Positions 1-8,144 of a stretch of DNA of 64,000 nucleotides are shown here, in pieces. The notes beneath the pieces were generated by a model. It did not search any database, was not told where the DNA came from, and worked only from the letters and a program-made list of their open reading frames with translations. The number at the start of each line of letters is the position of its first letter. Within the stretch, counting starts at the first letter, position 1. The stretch is from assembly GCF_001552135.1 (NCBI RefSeq), contig NZ_BCQP01000038.1, forward strand, positions 62,001-126,000, written 5' to 3'. The position numbers and the translations under genes are program-made. The stretch comes from Actinomadura chibensis NBRC 106107. GTDB lineage: Bacteria; Actinomycetota; Actinomycetes; Streptosporangiales; Streptosporangiaceae.

Positions 1-1710
1 CCCGTCGCCGATCGGGATGCCGACCGCCTGCACCGGCGCGAGCCACGGCGGCATGGCGCCCGCATAGTGCTCCAGCAGCACGCCGAAGAACCGCTCGATG
101 GAGCCGAACAGGGCGCGGTGCAGCATCATCGGGCGCTGCCTGCTGCCGTCCGACGCCTGGTACTCCAGGCCGAACCGCTCCGGCTGGTTCGGGTCGACCT
201 GGATGGTGGACAGCTGCCAGGTGCGCCCGATCGCGTCCTTGGCCTGGACGGAGATCTTCGGCCCGTAGAACGCCGCGCCGCCCGGGTCGGGGACGAGGTC
301 GAGCCCGGTGGACTCGGCGGCGTCGCGGAGCGCGGCGGTGGCCTTCTCCCACATCTCGTCCGAGCCGATGAACTTGTCGGAGTCGTCGCGGGTGGACAGC
401 TCCAGGTAGAACTCGTTCAGCCCGTAGTCGCGCAGGAGCCCCAGGACGAAGTTCAGCAGGCGCTTGATCTCGTCGCCCATCTGCTCTTCGGTGCAGTAGA
501 TGTGCGCGTCGTCCTGGGTCATGCCGCGGACGCGGGTGAGGCCGTGCACGACGCCCGACTTCTCGTACCGGTACACCGACCCGAACTCGAACAGCCGCAG
601 CGGCAGCTCCCGGTAGGACCGGCCGCGCGCCCGGTAGATCAGGTTGTGCATCGGGCAGTTCATCGGCTTGAGGTAGTACTCGGCCCCGTCCACCTCCATG
701 GGCGGGAAGATGTCCTCCTTGTAGGAGCCGAGGTGCCCGGAGGTCTCGAACAGGTGGCCCTTGGTGATGTGGGGGGTGTTGACGAACTCGTACCCCTCCT
801 CCTCGTGGCGGCGGCGGGAGTAGTCCTCCATGACCTTGCGGACGACGCCGCCCTTCGGGTGGAAGACGGCGAGGCCGCTGCCGATCTCGTTCGGGAACGA
901 GAACAGGTCGAGCTCGGCGCCGAGGCGGCGGTGGTCGCGCTTCTCGGCCTCCTCCAGGAACTTCAGGTACTCGTCCTGCTTCTCCCTGGACTCCCACGCG
1001 GTGCCGTAGATGCGCTGAAGCTGCGGGTTCTTCTCGCTGCCCCGCCAGTACGCGCCGCCGGAGCGCATCAGCTTGAACGCCGGGATGACCCGGGTGGACG
1101 GCAGGTGCGGGCCGCGGCACAGGTCCTTCCAGCGCAGGTCGCCGGACTTGGCGTCGAGGTTGTCGTAGATGGTCAGCTCGCCGCCGCCCACCTCGACGCT
1201 CGCGCCCTCGGCCGCGTCCTCGGCGGCGCCCGCGCCCTTGAGGCCGATCAGCTCCAGCTTGTACGGCTCGGCGGACAGCTCGGCGCGGGCCTCGGCGTCG
1301 GACACCGCCCGCCGGGAGAACCGCTGCCCCTGCTTGACGATCTCGCGCATCTTCTTCTCGATGCGCTTGAGGTCGTCCGGGGTGAACGGCTCGGCGACGT
1401 CGAAGTCGTAGTAGAAGCCGTTCTCCACGGGCGGGCCGATGCCGAGCCGGGCGTCGGGGAACAGCTCCTGGACGGCCTGCGCCATCACGTGCGCCGCCGA
1501 GTGCCGCATGATCGCGCGGCCGTCGGCGGAGCCGATCTCGACCGGCTCGACGGCGTCGCCGTCGCGCAGGCCCGCCGCGAGGTCGCGCAGCTCCCCGTTG
1601 ACCCGGGCGGCGATCACGGTGCGGCCGTCGGCGTCCAGCGCCTGGCCCGCGGTGGTGCCCGCCGGCACCGCCCGCTCGCCCCCGTCCAAGGTGATGCGCA
1701 GCTCGGACAC
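1..1710 (-). CDS. thrS: Threonyl-tRNA synthetase, 3' end cut by the window edge
   Basis: Charges tRNA-Thr in the cytoplasm. About 570 codons are present, in order: an N-terminal TGS domain (about residues 1-62), the editing/SAD domain with the HxxxH pair in HSAAHVMAQ, and the class II catalytic core with GSGLAVFHPKG, MNCPMH (zinc-ligand Cys) and the motif 2 stretch FEFGSVYRYEKSG. The C-terminal anticodon-binding domain lies beyond position 1. The start is taken as GTG at 1710, five bases after GAGGAG. An in-frame ATG at 1794 also has a GAGGAG site, but its 28 extra codons (AAA, GAT, ATA, GCA, TAT, CCA, TCA) are unlike the GC-ending codons of the genome, so it was rejected. A leader ORF and terminator-like hairpin lie upstream and suggest control by threonyl-tRNA supply. 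Confidence 0.97.
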   Translation of the reverse strand, partial: MSELRITLDGGERAVPAGTTAGQALDADGRTVIAARVNGELRDLAAGLRDGDAVEPVEIGSADGRAIMRHSAAHVMAQAVQELFPDARLGIGPPVENGFYYDFDVAEPFTPDDLKRIEKKMREIVKQGQRFSRRAVSDAEARAELSAEPYKLELIGLKGAGAAEDAAEGASVEVGGGELTIYDNLDAKSGDLRWKDLCRGPHLPSTRVIPAFKLMRSGGAYWRGSEKNPQLQRIYGTAWESREKQDEYLKFLEEAEKRDHRRLGAELDLFSFPNEIGSGLAVFHPKGGVVRKVMEDYSRRRHEEEGYEFVNTPHITKGHLFETSGHLGSYKEDIFPPMEVDGAEYYLKPMNCPMHNLIYRARGRSYRELPLRLFEFGSVYRYEKSGVVHGLTRVRGMTQDDAHIYCTEEQMGDEIKRLLNFVLGLLRDYGLNEFYLELSTRDDSDKFIGSDEMWEKATAALRDAAESTGLDLVPDPGGAAFYGPKISVQAKDAIGRTWQLSTIQVDPNQPERFGLEYQASDGSRQRPMMLHRALFGSIERFFGVLLEHYAGAMPPWLAPVQAVGIPIGDG

Positions 1711-1844
1711 GGATACTCCTCGGGGTGATGGATAGGGGTCAGCGGGTTCCGATGCTATCGACTCGGGGTGCGCCCCGGACGCATCCGGTTTCATCTGCGG
1801 CTCCTCTCGTGGTGGAGGGCCGGGCGGCGGTCCCGGACGCCGGA

Positions 1845-1874
1845 AAGGGCCCCGGGATCGCTCCCGGGGCCCTT
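1845..1874 (-). terminator. Strong hairpin upstream of thrS (putative attenuator terminator)
   Basis: Perfect 13-bp stem with a 4-nt loop: AAGGGCCCCGGGA (1874-1862 on the minus strand), loop GCGA, TCCCGGGGCCCTT (1857-1845), then a short U run. It sits 134 nt before the thrS start and about 25 nt after the stop codon of the small leader ORF. It could also end transcription from the upstream MFS gene. Its left arm can pair instead with a segment inside the leader ORF, see the attenuator entry. Confidence 0.8.
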
Positions 1875-1937
1875 CCGCGCGTGGTCTGTCGTCCCGTGGT
1901 CAGGACATGCCGTCGCGGCGCCGGGAGTGACCCGGCG
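1861..1937 (-). promoter_or_regulatory. Competing 1:2 and 2:3 hairpins of a thrS attenuator
   Basis: On the minus strand, segment 1 CGCCGGG (1937-1931) pairs with segment 2 CCCGGCG (1925-1919). Segment 2 can instead pair as CTCCCGG (1927-1921) with segment 3 CCGGGAG (1867-1861), and segment 3 is the left arm of the terminator stem. Segment 1 begins at the last base of the third Thr codon of the leader ORF. A ribosome stalled on the Thr codons would cover segment 1, free segment 2 to pair with 3, and disrupt the terminator. Pairings are read directly from the sequence; the mechanism is inferred by analogy with amino-acid biosynthetic attenuators. Confidence 0.6.
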
Positions 1938-1962
1938 TCGTCGTCTCGATCGCGTACGGCAT
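1900..1962 (-). CDS. Putative 20-residue thrS leader peptide with Thr-Thr-Thr
   Basis: Short ORF of 20 codons plus TGA. The peptide starts MPYAIETTTPG and carries three consecutive ACG threonine codons at 1944-1936. All but one codon (GGT) end in G or C, like real genes here. Its ATG lies six bases after a TACAGT box, so the transcript may be leaderless. It lies between the upstream MFS gene and a strong hairpin ahead of thrS, the usual place for an attenuation leader. No homologue is recognised; the call rests on the Thr run, the codon use and the competing RNA structures. Confidence 0.6.
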   Translation of the reverse strand: MPYAIETTTPGHSRRRDGMS

Positions 1963-1968
1963 GGCTCC

Positions 1969-1974
1969 ACTGTA
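1969..1974 (-). promoter_or_regulatory. Candidate -10 box (TACAGT) for the thrS leader transcript
   Basis: TACAGT matches TANNNT and ends six bases before the leader ATG, placing the transcription start at or next to the A of ATG. No clear -35 hexamer is seen, since this region overlaps the tail of the upstream MFS gene. Confidence 0.4.
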
Positions 1975-2005
1975 ACCCAAGGGCACGCCGAGGCGCCGCC
2001 GAGCG

Positions 2006-3466
2006 TCAGGCGCGTGCGCGCGGGGCGGCGAGCGTGTCCATGTCCTCCAGTTCGCGGCCCTTGGTCTCGGGGACGGCCCGCATCACGAACACGAACGCGA
2101 GGAGTGAGAAGACCGTGTAGATCCCGTAGGCGAGCCCCAGGGAGAACCCCGAGACGCCCGGGAACGTCGTGGTGACCACCCAGTTGGCGAGCCACTGCGC
2201 GGCGGCGGCCACGGCGAGCGCCGACGCGCGGATGAAGTTGTTGAACATCTCGCCCAGCATCACCCACACCACCGGGCCCCACGTCGCGGCGAACGAGGCG
2301 ACGAACACGTTGGCCGAGACGAGCGCGACCGGCCCGGCGAGCCCCCCGAGGTGCGGCTTGCCGTCCACGACGGGGGCGGTCGCGAAGCAGATCGTCAGCA
2401 GGCCGAGCGAGACCGCCATCCCGGCGGCGCCGCCGAGCAGCAGCGGACGCCGCCCGACCCGGTCCACCAGCGCGATCGCGACCAGCGTGAACACCACGTT
2501 CACCAGCGAGTTGATCACCGACGTGAGCATCGCGTTGTTCTCGGAGAACCCGACCGCCTGCCACAGCGACGACGAGTAGTAGAAGATCACGTTGATGCCG
2601 ACGAACTGCTGGAACACCGACAGCAGGATGCCGACCCACACGATCGGCAGCAGGCCGAGCCGGGGCCCGCGCAGGTCGCCGAGCCGCACCGGGCGGTCGG
2701 TGGCGATCGAGTGCTCGATGTCGGCGATCTTGCCGTCCACGTCGCCGTGTCCCATCACCCGGGCGAGCACCCGCCGGGCGCGGGCCGTCTGGTGCTTCTT
2801 CACGAGGTAGCGCGGCGACTCGGGGATCGACGTGGCGATGAGGCCCCACAGGACGGCGGGCACGATGGCGCTGGCGAACATCCACCGCCAGGCGCCGCCG
2901 CCCCAGGGGAACGTTCCGGTGGCGCCGCCGTCCGACACGCGGGCGATCACGTAGTCGACGACGAGCGCCGCGAAGATGCCGAGGACGATCGCCATCTGCT
3001 GCAGCGAGCCGAGCCGTCCGCGCAGCGCGGCGGGCGCGATCTCGGCGATGTAGGCGGGCGCGATCACCGACGCGGCGCCGATGGCGAGGCCGCCGACCAG
3101 CCGCCAGAACGTGAGGTCCACGGGGTTGAACGCGAGCGCCGAGCCGAGCGAGCTGATCACGAACAGGGTCGAGGCGATCAGCATCACCCGGACCCGTCCG
3201 ATCCGGTCGCTGATCGGCCCGGCGAACCAGGCGCCGACGGCGCAGCCGAGCAGCGCGGCGGACACGACGAACCCGACGACGAACCCGCTCAGGCCGAAGT
3301 GGTCCTTCAGCGCGTCGACCGTCCCGTTGATGACCGAGGAGTCGTAGCCGAACAGGAACCCGCCGAGCGCGGCGGCCCCGGCGAGGAGCGCGGCGGTGAA
3401 GGAGGAGTGGGACGTCCCGTCCTCGTCCCGGCCGGTCCTGCGCGTCCCGCTCTCCTGTTCGGTCAT
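2006..3466 (-). CDS. MFS sugar-porter family transporter
   Basis: Twelve-helix secondary transporter of 486 residues in the sugar porter branch of MFS, probably an inner-membrane sugar:proton symporter. Family signatures are all visible: GGFLFGYDSSVINGT near residues 35-49 in helix 1, DRIGR at 87-91, RGRLGS at 149-154, PESPRYL at 215-221, DRVGRRPLLL in the second half, and the closing PETKGRELED near the C terminus. A polar 20-residue N-terminal tail precedes helix 1. ATG at 3466 is the only sensible start. It lies upstream of the thrS leader on the same strand with only a 43-nt gap, so some read-through is possible. Substrate (glucose, xylose, arabinose, inositol) cannot be told from sequence alone. 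Confidence 0.93.
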   Translation of the reverse strand: MTEQESGTRRTGRDEDGTSHSSFTAALLAGAAALGGFLFGYDSSVINGTVDALKDHFGLSGFVVGFVVSAALLGCAVGAWFAGPISDRIGRVRVMLIASTLFVISSLGSALAFNPVDLTFWRLVGGLAIGAASVIAPAYIAEIAPAALRGRLGSLQQMAIVLGIFAALVVDYVIARVSDGGATGTFPWGGGAWRWMFASAIVPAVLWGLIATSIPESPRYLVKKHQTARARRVLARVMGHGDVDGKIADIEHSIATDRPVRLGDLRGPRLGLLPIVWVGILLSVFQQFVGINVIFYYSSSLWQAVGFSENNAMLTSVINSLVNVVFTLVAIALVDRVGRRPLLLGGAAGMAVSLGLLTICFATAPVVDGKPHLGGLAGPVALVSANVFVASFAATWGPVVWVMLGEMFNNFIRASALAVAAAAQWLANWVVTTTFPGVSGFSLGLAYGIYTVFSLLAFVFVMRAVPETKGRELEDMDTLAAPRARA

Positions 3467-3553
3467 GGAGGCGGATCTTCCCCGGCGGCGGAACCTTATG
3501 CGGACGACCTTATGGGGGACTTTGCGGCGAACGCCGCGCGGCGGGGCGCGGCG

Positions 3554-4186
3554 TCAGTCGCGGACGGCCGTCCCGAGGACGTGCGGCGACGCCGGGTTGA
3601 CCCGCGCGGGCGCCGGGAACTCGAAGCGCCGCTCGGCCCGGACGGTGAACCCGGAGCGGGCGATCCACTCGTCGGTCGGGCGGGACACGTGGCAGCCCGC
3701 GGCGAGGAACGGCCAGACCACGTCGGTGAAGCGCTGGACGCGCGTCTTGCGCGGCGTCCACCCGCGCACGTGCTCGTAGTAGCGCAGCTCGCCGCCCGGC
3801 CGCAGGGCGCGGCGCAGCTCCGCCAGCGCGCGGACGGGGTCCCGCACCGAGCACAGCACGAGCGAGGCGACCGCCACGTCGAACGAGGCGTCGTCGACGT
3901 CGAGGTCCTCGGCGACGCCGGGCCGCACCGTCACCGGGACGGGCGCCTCCGCCGCCGCGCGCCCCGCCATGGCGCGCAGCCGCGGCTCCGGCTCGATCGC
4001 GACGACCTCGGTGACCTCGGGCGGGTAGTGCGCGAAGTTGGCCCCGTATCCGGCGCCCACCTCCAGCACCCGGCCGGACGCGCCCGCGAGCAGCTCGGCG
4101 CGGTGCGCGTCGCCGCCCGCCTTGGCGCATCCGGCGTCGAGCCGCGGATAGAGCCGGGCGAAGATCGGATGGCTGAGATCGCTCAT
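3554..4186 (-). CDS. Class I SAM-dependent methyltransferase
   Basis: Protein of 210 residues of the Methyltransferase_11 type. Motif I is VLEVGAGYGANF at about residues 39-50, the acidic residue after strand 2 is in VVAIEPEPRLR, and the strand 4 region reads FDVAVASLVLCSV followed by LRPGGELRYYEH. The start at ATG 4186 places motif I at the usual distance; upstream in-frame sequence is antisense to the neighbouring kinase and is not used. It resembles small phospholipid or unassigned methyltransferases, and no substrate can be assigned. It is divergent from the histidine kinase gene, with 148 nt between them. Confidence 0.88.
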   Translation of the reverse strand: MSDLSHPIFARLYPRLDAGCAKAGGDAHRAELLAGASGRVLEVGAGYGANFAHYPPEVTEVVAIEPEPRLRAMAGRAAAEAPVPVTVRPGVAEDLDVDDASFDVAVASLVLCSVRDPVRALAELRRALRPGGELRYYEHVRGWTPRKTRVQRFTDVVWPFLAAGCHVSRPTDEWIARSGFTVRAERRFEFPAPARVNPASPHVLGTAVRD

Positions 4187-4320
4187 TCCCGCAGTCTCCG
4201 TCCGCCCGCCCGGGACCGCAAGATCACCGGAGCCCCGGCGAGCCGCGGGCCAGCGCTGATACCAGGGGGGCGGGACGGATCTCCCTCCCCGGGGGCAGGC
4301 CGGACCGGCGCGCCGCGCTC

Positions 4321-4326
4321 TAGGCT
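4321..4326 (+). promoter_or_regulatory. Candidate -10 box (TAGGCT) for the two-component operon
   Basis: TAGGCT fits TANNNT and lies eight bases upstream of the kinase ATG at 4335. There is no Shine-Dalgarno sequence in between, which fits a leaderless transcript. No convincing -35 element. Confidence 0.4.
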
Positions 4327-4334
4327 CGACGCAA

Positions 4335-5606
4335 ATGAACGAGACAGACCGCCGCCCCGGCGCGGACGGCGCCGCGCCCGGGGTCCGGCCCCGGCTGGTC
4401 GCCGGTGTCCGCGCCGCCCTCGTGCCCGGCCGGGACGACCCGGCGGTCACGCTGCTGCCCGAGCCCCTCGCCCTGCGCATCCCGCTCATCGCGCTGCTCT
4501 TCGCGCTGACGGTCGGCTTCACCGCCGGGTCCATCGCCATCGCGATCGCGGGCTACCACCTGCAACCGGGGCTCGCCTGGCCGCTCGGCGTCCTGCAGGC
4601 CACGCCGCTGATCTTCGCGGCGCGCTGGCCGCTCGCCGCCTGGCGGGTCGCGGCGGCCGGGATGTTCCTCACGGTCCTCGCCCGGCACGGGGAGGGCTTC
4701 ATGCCCTGGCCGGTCACGGCGATCCTCGCCATGATCGTGATCCTGTTCTTCACCGGGGTGGGCGCCGACCGGCAGACCGCGGTCGGCGTCGGCGCGGTGA
4801 TGATCGCCGGGGTGCTGCTGCCCGCCGTGGTGGCCGGGATGCCCGGCTGGTTCGGGATGATCCTCGCCGGGATCGCGGCGGTCGCGCTGACGTTCGGCGA
4901 CGCGGTGGGCGGCCGGCACTCCGCGATGGAGGAGCTGCGCAGGCGCGAGGAGCAGCACCGGCAGGACCTCCGCCGCCAGGCCGTGCTGGAGGAGCGCGCC
5001 CGCATCGCCCGGGAGCTGCACGACGTGGTGGCGCACCACATGTCGGTGATCGCGATGCAGGCGGAGGCCGCCCCGTACAAGATCCCCGACCTGCCGGACG
5101 CGGCCCGGCAGACGTTCGGCGTGGTCCGGGACGCGGCGCGCGAGGCGCTCACCGAGACCCGCCGCGTCGTCGGCCTGCTCCGCAGCGACGACGAGGGCGC
5201 CGAGCGGGCACCGCAGCCCGGTCTGGAGCGGCTGGACGACCTGGTCTCCGCCGCGCGCCGGTCCGGGCTGTCGGTGGCGACGGTCGTGGTCGGGATGCCG
5301 CGTCCGCTGACCACGGGCGTCGACCTGTCGGCGTACCGGATCGTCCAGGAGTCGCTGAGCAACGCGTCCCGGTACGCGCCGGGCGCGCGCGTGCACGTCG
5401 AAGTGAAGTACGGCGCCGAGTCGCTGACGGTGTCGGTCGCCGACGACGGGCCGCGCAGCACACCGGAGCAGGCGCAGGGCGGCGGGCACGGGCTCGTCGG
5501 GATGCGCGAGCGGGTGACGATGCTCGGCGGCACCCTGGACGCGGGCCCCCGCGACGACGCCGGCTGGTCCGTCGTCGCCGAACTCCCCTACGGCGACCCG
5601 GACTGA
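4335..5606 (+). CDS. NarL-type sensor histidine kinase
   Basis: Sensor kinase of 423 residues. The first 190 residues hold about five hydrophobic segments with little extracellular loop, so it probably senses in or at the membrane. After a short coiled linker comes the HisKA_3 dimerisation domain with ARELHDVVAHHMSVIAMQ; His229 is the phospho-acceptor. The C-terminal HATPase has SLSNASRYAPGA (N box), SVADDGP (G1) and GGHGLVGMRERV (G2). The next gene, 25 nt downstream, encodes the cognate response regulator. The stimulus and targets are unknown. Confidence 0.94.
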   Translation: MNETDRRPGADGAAPGVRPRLVAGVRAALVPGRDDPAVTLLPEPLALRIPLIALLFALTVGFTAGSIAIAIAGYHLQPGLAWPLGVLQATPLIFAARWPLAAWRVAAAGMFLTVLARHGEGFMPWPVTAILAMIVILFFTGVGADRQTAVGVGAVMIAGVLLPAVVAGMPGWFGMILAGIAAVALTFGDAVGGRHSAMEELRRREEQHRQDLRRQAVLEERARIARELHDVVAHHMSVIAMQAEAAPYKIPDLPDAARQTFGVVRDAAREALTETRRVVGLLRSDDEGAERAPQPGLERLDDLVSAARRSGLSVATVVVGMPRPLTTGVDLSAYRIVQESLSNASRYAPGARVHVEVKYGAESLTVSVADDGPRSTPEQAQGGGHGLVGMRERVTMLGGTLDAGPRDDAGWSVVAELPYGDPD

Positions 5607-5631
5607 TCTTCAGGGGCCATAAAGTGTCCTG

Positions 5632-6306
5632 GTGACGATTCGGGTGCTGATCGCCGACGACCAGGTGATGATCCGCGACGGGCTCGCGGCGCTGCTGTCC
5701 TCCGACCCCGGGATCGAGGTGGTCGGGCAGGCGGGCAACGGCCGGGAGGCCGTCGAGATGGCCCGGGCGCTCGACCCGGACGTGATCGTCATGGACATCC
5801 GGATGCCGGAGATGGACGGCCTCGCCGCCACCGCCGAGCTGGTCGGCGAGCCCGCCGCCGACGCCGACCCGGCGGACACGCGGCCGAAGGTGCTGGTCCT
5901 CACGACGTTCGACCTGGACGAGTACGTCTACGAGGCGCTCGGCGCGGGCGCCAGCGGCTTCCTGCTGAAGGACGCCTCGGCCGCCGACCTCGTCAGCGGC
6001 GTGCGGATCGTCGCCGCCGGGGACGCGCTGCTCGCGCCGTCCATCACCCGGCGGCTGATCGGCGACTTCGCGCGCCGGCGGCGGCACCAGCGGCCGAGCC
6101 CGCAGGCGACGGCGGGCCTCACGCCGCGCGAGCTGGACGTGCTCCGGCTGATCGCGCGCGGGCTGTCCAACGCCGAGATCGCGGCGGAGCTGGTGCTGGC
6201 CGAGCAGACGGTGAAGACCCACGTCGGGCACGTGCTCACCAAGCTGACCCTGCGCGACCGCACCCAGGCCGTCGTCTACGCCTACGAGAACGGCCTCGTC
6301 GGCTAG
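5632..6306 (+). CDS. NarL/FixJ-family response regulator
   Basis: DNA-binding response regulator of 224 residues. The receiver domain has the acidic pair D9/D10, the phospho-acceptor Asp55 in VIVMDIRMPEMDG, and the conserved Lys in FLLKDAS. The LuxR-type helix-turn-helix starts near residue 159 with LTPRELDVLRLIARGLSNAEIA. The start is GTG at 5632. It forms an operon with the kinase just upstream. The downstream oxidoreductase is convergent and leaves a gap of only 29 nt. Confidence 0.95.
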   Translation: MTIRVLIADDQVMIRDGLAALLSSDPGIEVVGQAGNGREAVEMARALDPDVIVMDIRMPEMDGLAATAELVGEPAADADPADTRPKVLVLTTFDLDEYVYEALGAGASGFLLKDASAADLVSGVRIVAAGDALLAPSITRRLIGDFARRRRHQRPSPQATAGLTPRELDVLRLIARGLSNAEIAAELVLAEQTVKTHVGHVLTKLTLRDRTQAVVYAYENGLVG

Positions 6307-6335
6307 GACTCGTCGGCTAGGGCCCGCGGGCAGGG

Positions 6336-7289
6336 CTAGCGGGACGGGTCGAGGACGAGCTTGCCGGTCGTCCGGCGGGCGCGCAGGTCCTCGTGGGCGC
6401 GGCGCGCGTCGGTGAGGGCGTACTCGCCGCCCGCGACGACGCGGAGCCGCCCGGCGGCGGCGAGGCCGAACAGCTCGTCCAGGGCGGTGCGCATCACGTC
6501 CCCGGGGAGCTGGAAGACGTGGGGCAGCCACATGCCCGCGATGGTCGTCGAGTGCGCCAGCAGCGTCGCCGGGCGGACCGCCGCCGGCTCCTCCCGCGAC
6601 GCCATCCCGTAGAAGGCGAGGCGTCCGAAGGGGGCGAGGGCCCGCAGGCTCCGGTCGGTGACGCTCCCGCCGGTCATCTCCAGGACGACGTCGACCCGCT
6701 TCCCGCCGTTGGCGTCGACGAGGGCGTCCTCTAGGTCGGGCTCGGTCGCGTCGATCGCGACGTCCGCGCCGAGGTCGCGGGCGAGGGCCCGCTTCTCCTC
6801 GGACGAGGCGGTGGCGATGACGCGTCCCGCGCCCCACGCCTTCGCGAGCTGGACCGCGAGGCTCCCCACCCCGCCCGCGGCGGCGTGCACGACCACCGAC
6901 TCCCCCGCCGCCAGGTGGACGCAGCGGCGCAGCAGCACCCACGCCGACGCGCCCTGGATGATCATGCCGAGGGCGGTGACGTCGTCGATGGCGTCCGGGA
7001 CGTCCCAGGCGAGCGCCTCGGGCGCGACGGCCCGCTCGGCGTAGCCGCCGGTGCCGGTGAGCGCGACGACGCGGCGGCCGTCCGCGACGCCGACGACCTC
7101 GCCGCCCGGCACCATCGGCAGCGTGGACTCCTGCAGGTAGCTGTTCTCGGCCTGGTGGGTGTCGGCGTAGTTGACCCCGGCCCGCGAGACGTCGATGAGC
7201 AGGTGCCCCGGCCCGGCGGACGGCTCGGGCAGGTCGGCGACGGTGAGCACCTCCGGCCCGCCGAACTCGGTGATCTGGATCGCGCGCAT
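6336..7289 (-). CDS. Zinc-type alcohol dehydrogenase-like / quinone oxidoreductase
   Basis: Medium-chain dehydrogenase/reductase of 317 residues, related to NADPH:quinone reductase (zeta-crystallin type). The GroES-like N-terminal domain contains VDVSRAGVNYADTHQ, and the Rossmann fold has VVVHAAAGGVGSLAVQLAKAWGA, the usual AxxGGVG nucleotide loop. No structural-zinc Cys cluster is present, as expected for the quinone reductase branch. Expected reaction is NADPH-dependent reduction of a quinone or an activated alkene; the physiological substrate is unknown. It shares direction with the SDR gene upstream (gap 63 nt) and may be co-transcribed with it. Confidence 0.9.
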   Translation of the reverse strand: MRAIQITEFGGPEVLTVADLPEPSAGPGHLLIDVSRAGVNYADTHQAENSYLQESTLPMVPGGEVVGVADGRRVVALTGTGGYAERAVAPEALAWDVPDAIDDVTALGMIIQGASAWVLLRRCVHLAAGESVVVHAAAGGVGSLAVQLAKAWGAGRVIATASSEEKRALARDLGADVAIDATEPDLEDALVDANGGKRVDVVLEMTGGSVTDRSLRALAPFGRLAFYGMASREEPAAVRPATLLAHSTTIAGMWLPHVFQLPGDVMRTALDELFGLAAAGRLRVVAGGEYALTDARRAHEDLRARRTTGKLVLDPSR

Positions 7290-7352
7290 GTCTCTCCCGT
7301 CACTGTCGGCCCTTTGTCGGCCCGCTGTCGGCTCGCTGTCGGCCGGACTTCC

Positions 7353-8099
7353 TCAGCGCGGCCCGGGGACGCCGCGGAACCGGAACGGCTCGGACTCCCG
7401 GCCCGGCACCACGTACCACGCCTCCCCGGTCCCGTCCCCGGCGAGGAGGCGCATGAACGCCTCGACGACGTCTTCCACGTCCAGGATCGGGAACCCGGTC
7501 TCCTGGAGGTGCCCCTTCAGCGGGACGAGGATGTCCGTGTCGGCGAAGGACGGGCAGAGCGCGTTCACCCTGATCCCCTCCCCCTCATGGGCGGGGCCGA
7601 GGGCGCGGACGAGCCCGACCACGGCCGCCTTGTTCGCGCCGTAGACGGGGTCGAACGGCGCGGCGGTGAGCCCGGCCATGCTGGCGGTCGCGACGATGTC
7701 GCCGCCGCCGCGGGCGCGCAGCGCGGGCAGCGCCGCGTGGACGCCGAAGACGACGCCGTCGAGGTTGACGCCCATCGCCCGCCGGTACCCGGCGAGGTCG
7801 AACCCGTCGCCGAGGCCGCCTCCCCCGGCCACGCCCGCGTTGAGGAACGCGACGTCCAGGCCGCCGAAGCGGTCGACCGCCACGGCGACGGCCGCCTCGC
7901 TGTCGGCGGGCTCGCGGACGTCGCAGCGGACGAACGCGCCGTCCAGCTCCGCCGCGAGCGCGCCCCCGGCCTCGGCGTCGACGTCGGCGAGGACGACCCG
8001 CGCGCCGCCGCGCGCCAGCCTCCGGGCGACCGCCGCCCCGATGCCGTGCGCCCCGCCCGTGATCAGCGCGACCTTGCCGTCCGCCGCGAACGAAGGCAT
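7353..8099 (-). CDS. Short-chain dehydrogenase/reductase (SDR)
   Basis: Classical SDR of 248 residues. The cofactor motif TGGAHGIG is near residues 15-22, followed by an Asp in VVLADVDAE that favours NAD(H). The structural NAG motif appears as LNAGVAG. The catalytic Ser is in TASMAG, with Tyr and Lys in YGANK. The start is ATG at 8099, after a GGAGGG site. It is divergent from an acyl-CoA dehydrogenase across a perfect palindrome, so both are probably controlled by the TetR protein encoded after the dehydrogenase. A role in fatty-acid or side-chain oxidation is inferred from the neighbours. Confidence 0.92.
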   Translation of the reverse strand: MPSFAADGKVALITGGAHGIGAAVARRLARGGARVVLADVDAEAGGALAAELDGAFVRCDVREPADSEAAVAVAVDRFGGLDVAFLNAGVAGGGGLGDGFDLAGYRRAMGVNLDGVVFGVHAALPALRARGGGDIVATASMAGLTAAPFDPVYGANKAAVVGLVRALGPAHEGEGIRVNALCPSFADTDILVPLKGHLQETGFPILDVEDVVEAFMRLLAGDGTGEAWYVVPGRESEPFRFRGVPGPR

Positions 8100-8114
8100 G
8101 GGGCTCCCTCCAGA

Positions 8115-8136
8115 AGTAACTGACCCGTCAGTTACT
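8115..8136. promoter_or_regulatory. Perfect 22-bp TetR-type operator in a divergent promoter
   Basis: Arms AGTAACTGAC and GTCAGTTACT are exact inverted repeats around a central CC. The right arm overlaps TACTCT (8133-8138), a -10-like box that ends six bases before the ATG of the acyl-CoA dehydrogenase, so a bound repressor would block that promoter. It lies between the SDR and the acyl-CoA dehydrogenase-TetR operon, so the TetR encoded at 9365 is the likely ligand-responsive repressor. Confidence 0.8.
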
Positions 8137-8144
8137 CTAGCGGA

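Noticed and set aside
67..1728. Plus-strand open frame over the thrS region
   Set aside because: It is the reverse complement of thrS, which has all class II synthetase motifs on the minus strand.
1711..1794. ATG 1794 with a good GAGGAG site as the thrS start
   Set aside because: The 28 added codons have many A/T-ending codons, unlike the genome, and carry no domain; GTG 1710 also has a ribosome site and gives the usual TGS start.
2351..5635. Very long open frame (1094 codons) on the plus strand through the MFS, methyltransferase and kinase genes
   Set aside because: It is mostly antisense or out of frame to recognised genes, rich in Arg/Pro/Asp with no domain; high GC content removes stop codons and creates such frames.
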